From the NCBI GenBank assembly GCA_001179505.1, contig CDMY01001019.1, forward strand, positions 8,717 to 72,716: a stretch of 64,000 nt of DNA, written 5' to 3'. The notes beneath the pieces are model-generated. The model made no database searches, had not been told where the DNA came from, and worked only from the letters and a program-made list of their open reading frames with translations. Position 1 is the stretch's first letter, and every line of letters begins with the position of its first letter. Shown here piece after piece: positions 24,348 to 34,730 of this stretch. The translations under genes were made by a program, and so were the position numbers. The DNA comes from Vitrella brassicaformis (Eukaryota > Sar > Vitrellaceae).

Positions 24348-25828
24348 ATGATGAAGAAGCGAAAGAAGGGCCCATTGTCGCCTTCAGCAGCTGCCTCCAG
24401 CGCTGCTCCCTCGGCCAACCAGCAGCATCGTTTGTTCGACCTGCCCCAGGACGTCCAGCGAGTCGTCTTCTTCCCTCTGCTCGGCCGCGACGGCCTCGTC
24501 CTTCTCCGCCGCACCTGCCCCCTCGGCACCCACCGTGTGTCTGAGGACTACATCAAATCGCAAATCAACCGGCTGCTGGTGGCCAAGAACATCCGCAACA
24601 TCATCAGCTATCGGGTGCGGCCACGTGTGCGGATGCGGCCCATGGCCTTCCTCCTGCGCCTGCTGGTACACACGTGATGGACGGACTCCGGCTCTCATAT
24701 TCTGTGTGTCTGTTGTCATGTCTGTGTGTGTCGGCAGTACATCATCGACAACAGCGGCGAGTGGGCCGGGTGGGAGCCAATCATCAGGGTGGCCAAGCAT
24801 CAGGGGCGGAGAGGCGTGAAGTTGCCGATAGAGCTGGGCAGTGCTGATGTGGAGGGGGTGGGCAGCCGGGCGGTGTTTGAGGGGCGGTGTGAGGCGCTGC
24901 GGCTGTGACGTTCGAGCGCGACCCTGTCACGTCACGCGGTGTAAGGCGCTGCGGCAGCTTTCACTCATCGGCCGCCACATCGGCATTGAGCTCTCACCTT
25001 CTGTGTGTCTGTTGTCATGTCTGTGTGGACAGTTTATCCCCGACCCCAATGGCGAGGAGCGGCTGGGTGGGGCGCGGCTGGTCATTCGCCTCCTGCACAC
25101 ACTGCCGGCCGACCACCCCTTCCGCAATGGATTTGACGAGGCCAACCCCGTGTGCCGGTTTTCTGGTGAGGGCGGGAGGGAGGGAGGACTGTGGGCAATG
25201 GACGACCTGGCTGCGTGTGTGTATTGCTGTGTGCAGCTGATGACTATGCTTCAGTCCGCGACGCTGTGTTGCATGTGTGAGAGGGAGGGATGAGCAGAAT
25301 GACACACACGAACACATAAAGACATTGGCTGCACCGCTCTGCCATGATGTGTCTGATCAGGGTGCGTCGGGGAGGGCCATTTGTCGCGTTCCAGCTGGCC
25401 ATCCAGTCCGACGATGCCACACGCTTGAACCGACTGGTCAGCCACACACTCACACACGACTACCTCACCAGCTGTCCCACTCGCTCATTGTCATATCTCA
25501 CTGTTCTCTTCAGCGGCAGCTCGCCACTCAGCCGCCGCCCATCTGGGGCTGCCGCACCATCAGTACGTTCCACCGTCCGGCAGCAGGAGGAAGCTCCGAC
25601 CGCACCATCGTGCTGCATGGCGACCAGCCGGACCACCAATTTGAGGCTCACATCTTCATCGACAGCGTGCCCGAGTGTGCCATGACCTGGCTCCAGACGA
25701 CAGAGCTCCCTGAGGATGCCCAGGAGGGTGCGGCGGCGCCCCCCGAGACAGTGAGGGTGGTGCGGGAGGTCATGGGGGACGATGCACAGGTGGTGTTCGG
25801 CAACAAGCTGGCCATAGCCGTAGACTAA
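24348..25828 (+). pseudogene. family A protein, copy 3, disrupted by a tandem duplication
   Basis: Starts MKKRKKGPLSPSAAASSA near 24348; exon 24348-24665 holds an F-box-like LFDLPQDVQRVVFFPLLGRD. Exon 2 begins at 24738 (YIIDNSGEWAGWEPIIRVAK). At 24885-24956 a segment ending GCGCTGCGG is repeated after 34 unrelated bases (52-bp shift), bringing a TGA at 24906 and breaking the frame. An extra intron, ending at 25032, follows and is absent from the other copies. The rest is conserved: LPADHPFRNGFDEANPVCRF, DDYASVRDAVLH, RQLATQPPPIWGCRTIST, IVLHGDQPDHQFEAHIFID, REVMGDDAQVVFGNKLAIA and a stop at 25828. Likely nonfunctional unless the duplication is an assembly error. Confidence 0.62.
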
Positions 25829-26422
25829 TTGATTCATCTTTCAACTCTCGAGTGTTACCCGGAGAGCCCTCTTGTCGGTCTGGCCATTGCAGATGGCAGA
25901 TGGCAGGCAGGCAGCTGTGTTCGAGACTGACTGACTGACTGATATGTTGACGGGTCGTGTGGCTGCGAGCATGTGGTGTGTTTCTACGCGTGATGCGGTG
26001 GGGTGGGGGCGGGCTAGTCGGTCGACAGACTGCCCATGTGTGTGTGGTGGCCGGGTGGTGGGTGGCGGATGTTTTTCATGGTGTGGGATGTAGGATCACA
26101 CCGTTTGGAGACGATGTAATGCCATGGGATCCTCCCTCTCGCCACAAACAGAAACCTTCACCAACACACGACACACACATCAGTCACATGCCTCCATCCA
26201 TCATGTAAGTCACCCAGAGTCCCCCCCTCCTCCAGCCATTGAACTGAACAAAGGTTGATTGATAAAACATCGACCTTTGTACACATAAAAGAGCACGCAC
26301 GCACTACACAGAGACTTCCACCGTCCGCCCCTCCAGCTACTTAAGTCTGCCTGTCGCAGGCCAGAACAGAGGGCGTCAGCGGGTCGCTCCCGGGCACTAT
26401 CGCATGAGGGTTCACGCCGCTC
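25829..26422. other. intergenic between convergent genes
   Basis: The first part resembles the 3' flank of family A copy 1 (CTTTCAACTCTCGAGTG). The remainder has no exon-like frame. Probably two 3' UTRs. Confidence 0.5.
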
Positions 26423-29400
26423 TCACTTGCCCGCCTCTTCTGGTGCTTCGTCCCCCTGCTGTCCCTCTCCTTGGCAGCAGCGCTCTCCTGGTGGCGAATC
26501 ATCAAAGTCGCCAGTATGCTGTCCCTTGTCGTCCTGCGTCTCGAACCGGACGCTCTTGCGGGTCATCGGCAGGGCGCTCGACTTGGTCCTCCCTCTCCCT
26601 TGCAGCGCATCAGAGGCCGTTGTGGTGCGGCGAACCCACAGGAGCGCCCCGGCCGTCACGAGCAGAATCAACAGCATGACGGCACCGAAGCCAATCAGCA
26701 CGTAGATGTGCAGCGGGAGGGAAGTGGCCCAAGGGTCCTCAAGTGGCCTCCCATCCACACCACCACGCGCAGGACCACCACCACCAAGGCCGCTCTTGGT
26801 GGCTGCCTCTTCTTGGTCCTCCGCCTCCCAATAAGAGAATGACGGTGCACACGTGCGGTGGTGGTCGCAGTCAGACGAGACGGGCAGGGGGGGCGGGGAG
26901 GGCATCAACATGAATGAGAGGGAGGGGTCGACAGAGAAGGCGGTGGTCGAGCGGATGGGTGAGGACGCGTTGGCGAGGATGCTCTCCCACACAGGCAGTG
27001 AGTCCGAGTACTTGACGTTCAGCAACCTACACACACAGAGAGGATGAGGTCGGTCTGTTGTTCTGTGTGTGCATGTGGTGTTAGTTACCGGAAGAGCGCA
27101 ATGACGGATCCCCTCATGACGCCGATCATCTGCACGTTGGCGGCCCTCCTGCTGACCGCTCGGCCGGATGCCCGCGCTGCGTCGAGCGCTTCATCAAACG
27201 ACTCAGTGAGGGTGTGTTGCAGATCCGTCAGGAAGCCGTCAAGCTGAGTGGCATCCTGACAACAACACAGACACACACATAGATACGGGTGACCCCTGTG
27301 TGTGTCCATGTGTGTGTCTGTGGGTGTCTGGTGCTCACGGCCGTGATCTGGTCGTAGTCCTTTCCCAGCACTCTGACCACCAGGTAGGTGTCGTCATGCT
27401 CATGCTCGTCGGGTGTTGCTGCGCCAGCCTGGCTGCCGGCCAGCAGCACAGAGGCGTTGTTCTGCTCGCACACGAAGCGCCGCTTGGACACACAGGAAAG
27501 GGCCTTCAACCGCTCACCGCCAGCAGACCTCTGCAAACATACACACACAACACACAGACACAGGGAGAGCACCCAGGCCACAATAAGCACACGGGAAATG
27601 GGTGAAGTCGAAATCCCGTACCTCAATGATCCCGCAGCTGCCTTGGTTGAGGCCCTTCTCATCCACATGTGGGTCGCCGTCGTGCTGCCCGTGTGTATGG
27701 CCCCCGACCCACCCCCACCCCTCCCTCTGATGTTTGCGGAGACTCACCCAGTACTCGCCGTCCTGCTCACCGCGCTCGGGCACGTGATAAGGGGCACCAG
27801 AGAAGAGCGCATCGAACGGCGAGAGGCCGTCCTGCGTGTCGAAGGCGGCCAGCTGCCCGCCCTCCCTCTCGCATTGGCTGCTCGCCTCTTCCCACGACAG
27901 GCGGCCGAACTGTAGCTTGTAGCAGGAGCCGCCGATATCCGTGTAGCCCTCTGTGCACTGCTGCTGCTGGGTGCTGCTGTGATGGGCCGCCAGCACCCGA
28001 GAGGACCTGAGCGGACAGCCATCTGGACCGGCATAGGTGCTCTACACAGAGACAGAGAAGAGACGCAGGTCGATCCGTGTGCATGTGGTGGTGCTTTGGT
28101 ATATAGGTTACCTGTATGCTGCGGACATAGGCTGGGTGCAGAGGCACCAGGGGCGGCCGTGGGCCGCCGAACAAAGAGCACGAGGGCGGCTCGAGCTCGT
28201 GGGCGACACACGACGGCTCCTCGTCACACGCCGCCTCACATAGCTCATCGGTCGGCGCCCCTCCCACCTCGGCCAAGAGGCTCCTTTGGTCGCCGTGAGA
28301 TGCCATAAGCCGACAGAGGGCCGACCGCCACACAAAAGCCGCACACTTGCCGTCCTTGCCACAGGCATCGCTGCACCCTCTGCGGGACGACCATGGGCCC
28401 TCTTCGCTGCTGCTGGTGTTGCTGCTGTTGCTGGTGGAGAGGACGAGAAAGGGGCGGTGGGAGGTGTCGTCGATCGTGAAGCCCTCATTGGCGCACGTGT
28501 TGTCTGCAGACACACGGAGAGATAATGTAGCCGTCTTTGTGTGGTGACAGTACCTTTGTCTGTGTCAGCCTACCGCAGCTGCGTGGCGCCCACACGGCCG
28601 ACAGGTCCTCGCGGAAGCCGCCAGCACCGCCCCACCCCTTCATCAGGCACTCGGTGGCCATGCCCTCCTCGTTAACCACCCGATAGACCACCGAGAAACA
28701 CTCAGGGCTCTGCTGGCACCGATTTTGACAAGCCGCCAGGCTCACGCCGACGAGCGCACTGCCAATGGTGGGTGCCGCGATGTCCACCGCAATGCGCCTG
28801 CACGCCACATCGGATGACAGGACGGCCGCTGGGGAGAGCTCCGGCTGCTCTGGCAACGAGTATGTCGTCGTCTGCTGCTGCTGCTGCCGCTGCTGGCAGA
28901 TGAATGGGTGCTTTGTGGCGACGAGACGGCCAATGTGGTGGCCTGGGGTCACACAGGGGGGAAGAGCGGCTGTGGTCGACGCATGGTGGCTGTCGGAGGA
29001 CGGGGTCTCTTCACAGTGGCCATGGCAAGGGTGGAGGCCCCAGTGCTGTGTGGGTGGGGCGGGGCGGCCCGTTGACACTTCTTGCGGCTGCAATGCAATG
29101 CATCGGAGAAAGGAATACGAAACATACCAAAACATCCGAGAGGATTCAACTCAAGAGAGAGTGCGCTTGCCTTGATGTATGCGCAGAGAGGTCCGTCATT
29201 GTCGCCTCCGCCACGCGCTCGGGCCAGCTCGCGCATCATGGCCACCATGTCGCCTGTGAGCGTCGTGTTGTCGATCCAGCGCCACGTCCTTGGCTCTGCA
29301 GACAGCTGCACAAACCACAGGAGCGCAATGGGCATGTCTGTATCTGTGGGTTGCTGACGTACGTCGATATGCAGGCCTATGTGGTAGATGGCGTCATGAG

Positions 29401-32265
29401 TGCCCTGGGGTGCGGGGATGTGGCAGCTGGCCGCTGAAGAACCGGAACAGAAAAACCCCAACAGAGATGACAAATCGGCCTGTAGGCACACACACACACA
29501 CGATACACCCACTCCCCCGTCTCTCCCTCCCTCTCTCTACACCCACCTCGTCTCTGACGGTGGCCAGGTGCCCCCCACTCTGCTCACACACCGCCTGTGC
29601 GCCCTCCCACCCCTGCTGCTCCCACACAACACGATAGCACTCGCCGTTTCTCAACCCAAAGTAGCCATCCCGACATTGACCGCCATCGGCATCGTCACTC
29701 TGCCCCTTGAACGCGCTCGCCGCGCTACGTGAGGGGCACGCGGCCGGCCCCGAGACGTATTTGCGGTTGAATGTTGGGTGGATGAGCTGCCTGGTGGGAG
29801 GGAGGGGCAAGGGGGGCTGCGCGTCGGTGAGGATGAGTGTGCAGGTGGGCGGCTGGTAGTGGGTGCTGGCTGCAGGTGGGCACGACCTCGAATCGGGTGC
29901 GGGGAAAGAATGCAGCACCGTGTCGCTCTCCTGCACACAGACAAAGCACATAAGCGCAGGGTGAGACAGAGAGAGAGGGAGAGGGAGAGAGAGAGAGAGA
30001 GGGCGAGGGAGAGAGTCTCACCGCGTCTCTGGTTTGGCATTCTGGTGGGCTCCATGTGTAGCCGGTGCAGCCCTTGTTCTGCTGGCACACGAGGTGGCAC
30101 GACGCCGCCCCGCCCGTCGCGTTGACCGTCGCCGTGTGGTAGTGCCGCGCGCCACGCGGCGGATGGTAGATGAACCCCTCCTCCACACAGCTCATATCTG
30201 TACACCCACCAGACAACAGACAGCAAACACACCCATCCATCCATTCATCCACCCTCTCCCCTCTGTTCTTGCTCAAGTCGGCTCACCGCAGCTCCTCGGC
30301 GCGGCGACCATGTGCTCGCCCCCCTGCTCAGCCACCTGAGCGTCCCACCCATACATGACGCAGGTGCCCTCCCGCCAGCCGTGCACCACGTGGAAGCAGC
30401 CGGGCCGCCTCGCACACAGCGACTGGCACTCCTGCAGGCTGCCGACAGGTGCCGATGGGCGTGGGTGGGTGAGGACGGTGCCGTGCAGAGTGCGGCCGTT
30501 GAGACAGCAGCCGGGGGCGGGGCACACTGAAGGGGAAGATGGCGTAGGATGATTGGCCAGAGAGAGAAATATGCCTCCTTCTCTCTCTGTGTGTTGGTGT
30601 ACCTGTTGGGCTGACGAGTGGTGGGGGAGGTGGGAGAGATAGCAGCTTTGTAGATGTCTCGTTCCGCCGCTTCTCGCAGATGTACCGACGCACAACGCGG
30701 GTCGCCTTGCCTGACACACACACACACACACCATCCACAATGTGCACCCACGACTCACACATCTCATCCCGTTCTCGTTCTCGTTGATCTGGCCTTACCG
30801 GCCTTCCCATTTGCGGTGCAGTAGGGCAGATTCTGCCACTTGGGTGCGTCGATGACCTCGTGGACACACTGGTAGTGGCAGGGGGCCGTCAGCCACCCAC
30901 CACTGGGCGAGCCGTCTTCGATGCTCATCGGCTGCAGACAACACCCACCACATGCAGGTGTGAATGCATGTGTGTTGGTGTGAGTGTGGGAGGGGTGGGT
31001 GACCACCTGGATAAGGGCGCATGACTCGCCCGGCTCATCTGCTGCTGTGGGCGGCGTCATCGTGACATTGGATTGGTCCATCCACTGCCAGTGGTCTTGC
31101 TCGTCCTGACACACGAACACACGACGTCGTGTGTGTGTCCGACCACTGCCAAATGGCTCACTCGGTATAGCCCGATCCAGTATGCATTGTCGTGGAGCCC
31201 GCCGGCAGGGACGCGACACGAGCCGTCGGGACAGAACAAAGACATCACCGATGCCTGACGCGCCTGCACCACACACACACACATGCATTCCGACATGCAG
31301 CCATTGCCATGTGTCGACATACCTCGGTGTCGACGACAGCGAGATGCCCGCCCTCCTGTCGACAGATGCTCTCGGCCTCCCTCCACGTGGCCATCTCATA
31401 GCTGACCCGATAGCACGACGACCCTCCCACACCCACACCCACCGACACATAACCCTCACCACACACACCCTGACCACCATCAGCACCAGGCCGCCCCTCG
31501 TCAGCCGACCGCCGGTCGGGGCACGGAGCTGGGCCTGACACGTGCTGCATCATGTGGTCGTTGAAGTAGCCGTCGACGAGGGAAATGGGGTGTTTTCTCG
31601 ACTTGAGGTGGCATGTGGGTGGCTGGTACGTGGCCTCGTCGCAGTCGGGATTGTCGTCACAGAGGTCGGTGCAGGACTGTTTGGAGGGAGAGGGAGGGGA
31701 AGAGGGGGGCGCGGTGATGTGGAGAGGCGATTGAAGGCCCTGTGGTCGACACACACATGTGTGTGGCTATGTATGAAGTCTCTCCCAGCCCAGCCACCCA
31801 CCTTTTTGATGAGTTGGCACTGTGGGCCGGTCCATGTGAAGTACCGGCACCCCTCCGCCCGCTTGCACGCCCTGTCGCATCCCTCAGGCCCGTCACTGCC
31901 GTCGGACTCACCCACAGCGGCCGACGGATCGTTGGCGGCGTAGATGAAGCCGCGGTCATAACATGACTCATCTGCAAACACACGCAACCAACACAAACAC
32001 ACAGAACGCATCAAGATCCTTTGAATCATTGTGTCCATCACTCACCGCAGCTTCTGGGGCCGACGAGGAGGTCGGCATCTTTATTCTCCCGAATGGTGCC
32101 GTTCCATCCCACCATGTAGCAGCTGCCCCACTCGCCATAGCCCGTATAGTGACACTGGGGCGTCCGTGCGCACGCGGCCTGGCACTCTGACGCTTCCTTG
32201 ACCGGCTCGACCAGACCCACACCGATGCCTGAGAGCTCGCCACGTCGATAACACGAAACCTCTGA

Positions 32266-32300
<35 letters not shown>

Positions 32301-33911
32301 TGAGAGGGGATGCAGAGGACACCTTTCAGGTCTCTCTGTGTCCCCGGGTCTGTACCCTCTGGCAGCTCTCTTGCGAGAGGGTATCCACACGCCCGCTTGA
32401 CAGCGCTGCGGGCAGACGTGTCGGTGCCCCTGACCGGCTTGTTGAACAAAAACCGCTTCAGCTCGCAGTTGAAAGTGACCGGCTCGCCCGTCTCATCGAT
32501 GTCGTCAGTGACGCCCTCTGGGTGGTAGACGTAGGCCCCGCACGCCATGGCCTGGCTGCACATGAATTGGCACTGACGCTGGGAGAGGACGGTGTGGTGG
32601 GCCAGGCGGTGGAAAGGATTGGGCTCGTACCCCGTGGGCAGCTCGTCGAAGCACCACTCCACTGTCACGAGAGGGCGAGAGAGGGAGAGAAGGAGATGAT
32701 ACGCGCCTCTCTCTCTCCCTCTCTGTTTTCTGCGGGCTTAGCTTACCGCAGTGCTGTGGGCCGGAAACGATCGACGGGCCGCCCATTTGGCGCGGCTCGC
32801 CCCCCTCCCGATGCAGCACACACTCGCCCCGTCTGCCGTCGTAGGTGAAGGCCGCGCACTCCCACCTCGTCTGGCACTCGCGCTGACACATGGCGGCCGA
32901 CGCGATGCCCGTCATCGGCTGCGACACGAGATGGGGGCCTGAGTTCTCCGTGGATGGCTGGTGGCACGACGTCGGCACTGAACAAGGGGAGAGGGAGGGA
33001 GAGAGCGGATGCAGGAGAAGGTACCTTTTCGTTGTGTGTGTTGTGAGGTGTGCTTACGGGGAGGGCTCTTTTCGATGTTTTTTGTGAGGTTGATGCGGTC
33101 GAGGGTCATGTGCAGGGTGCCGTTGACGGCTCGCACGTTCTCTGGCCGGAAGAGCGCCCGGTTGACGTCAAAGGTGAAGTCCCCCCGCACCCAGTGGCCG
33201 CCATCATGCGCATCAACCACGCCCTCGAAATCGTCTCTCCAAAGCGACTGACACACACACCACAGACACACACACACACACACACACACACGTGTCTGCG
33301 CTCGCCCCCATCTGTGTCACGAGCGTACCACAAACGCGTGTTTCTCCTGGTCGAGTCTCCACACCTCCACATAGTCGACCAGCCCCGTGACGGCCGCCCC
33401 GCCCCCGCAGTACATGCGGTTGTCGAAGGTGCCGCCCCAGAAGCGGCTGATGTGCTTGTTCATCGGCCACAGGTTCAGGTGCAGCGACAAAGGCTCCCTG
33501 AAGTGGGCCAGCAGCGCCGGGTCGGTCTCCCTGCGGACTGTCCGGTGGTCGAACAAGAAGGCCACGAAATCTGCCACACGCTCACACGGAGAGAGAGAGA
33601 GGGGGGGGAGTGGGAGAACCGTGTGCTCGTGTGTGTTGGTGTGGGTGTGAGCGGTGCCATCCACGCACCAGGTGTCCACTCGATGGCGATTGTGTGGAAC
33701 TCCTCGCCCCATTTCTCGACGCCCCAGTCGCTGGCGTCGTGAATGCGCTGCCTGAGCGACCTCTGGGTGCTGTTGGGGTCGCTCCAGATCATGTTGGTCT
33801 GGAAGAGGCGGGCAGCCGAGCTGCTGAAGGAGAGCGTCTGCGACGAGCCGAATATCTCGATGTCCAGCTCAGACCTGACAACACAGTCCACACAGGTCAC
33901 AGATGTGTGGA

Positions 33912-33961
<50 letters not shown>

Positions 33962-34428
33962 GCGCACCATGCGGCCATCGGGTGGGTGGAGTTGGGTCTG
34001 TAGAGGAAGAAGGACATGACGGCCCCCTCGCACACAACCGGACGCACACGCACCTCGAAACGACCTGCACATATCGATAGCGATACACACACACAAGCTG
34101 GGCATGCTCTCTGCGTCTATGCGCGTGGTGTCCGTACCGTAATGGAACAGCTCATCGCCATCGGCAGTCACTGGGGACACCGAAGCTGCACAGACACACA
34201 CACACACACACACACATAGTGATGATGATCTGAATGCCCTTCCTGCAGCCCCCCCGTGTTTATGTGTGTGTGTGTGTGTGTACCTCCGCTGAAGAGCTTC
34301 TCGCATGTGCCCGTGTTGACGTTGAAAAACATCTCCTCAGTGCCGTCGTGGATGGGGCACTGGCCCCTTACAGACGCCACAACAACAGCAGCAGCCGCAA
34401 CAAACACAAAAGATGCTCGAGGGGACAT
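26423..34428 (-). CDS. type I membrane protein: permuted GH16, PAN/apple and C-type lectin domains
   Basis: Signal peptide MSPRASFVFVAAAAVVVASV at 34428. A GH16 beta-glucanase-like domain (about 34060-33070) has FHYGRFEVRVRP, the catalytic ELDIEIFG (E-x-D-x-E), FHTIAIEWTPG, LSLHLNLWP and DYVEVW. It is followed, not preceded, by WRDDFEGVVDAHDGGHW and FRPENVRAVNGTLHMTLDR, normally the GH16 N-terminus. PAN/apple-like Cys modules follow at about 32978-32745, 32662-32340, 32262-32045 and 31975-31560. C-type-lectin-like domains are at about 31470-30640, 29680-28900 and 27970-27460 (CYRVSYEMATWREAESIC; CYKLQFGRLSWEEASSQC; ends such as RRFVCEQ). More PAN-like modules sit at 30530-30285, 30197-30025, 28805-28573 and 28500-28110. 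Then a juxtamembrane region, one transmembrane helix (YVLIGFGAVMLLILLVTAGA, about 26700-26640) and a polar tail. Likely a cell-surface glycan-binding or adhesion protein. The frame is continuous exon to exon, so I read it as one gene. Confidence 0.85.
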
Positions 34429-34730
34429 GGCAGGCAGGTAGGCCGGCAGGTAGGCAGGCAGCTCAGTACGATAGATGCGATGCTTGACAAAGGGGACAGA
34501 GAGATGGATGGCGGCACAGATACGAGTGGAATTGACAAAGATGAAAGTTACAGAGGGCAGATCTACCAAATGAGGGAGTCGGGAACAGCTGCGGCTGTCA
34601 AAAAAGGCGTCACATCAGCAAAACGTCACGCGAGCTTCACGCGAAAACCGTTGGAACAAACCGAAAATGAGTCTATGTCTGCGTGAGATACGAGTGCTTT
34701 TGGCGAGGGGCATTCACCCCGACGTAGGCC
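34429..34730. promoter_or_regulatory. short divergent intergenic region
   Basis: About 300 bp between the start of the large membrane protein gene (-) and the start of the next gene (+). It has GGCA repeats near 34430-34460 and no exon. It presumably carries both promoters; no specific element was recognised. Confidence 0.4.

Noticed and set aside
34168-34569. Start of the large membrane protein upstream of 34428
   Set aside because: The 34428 ATG begins directly with a well-formed signal peptide; the upstream extension would bury it.
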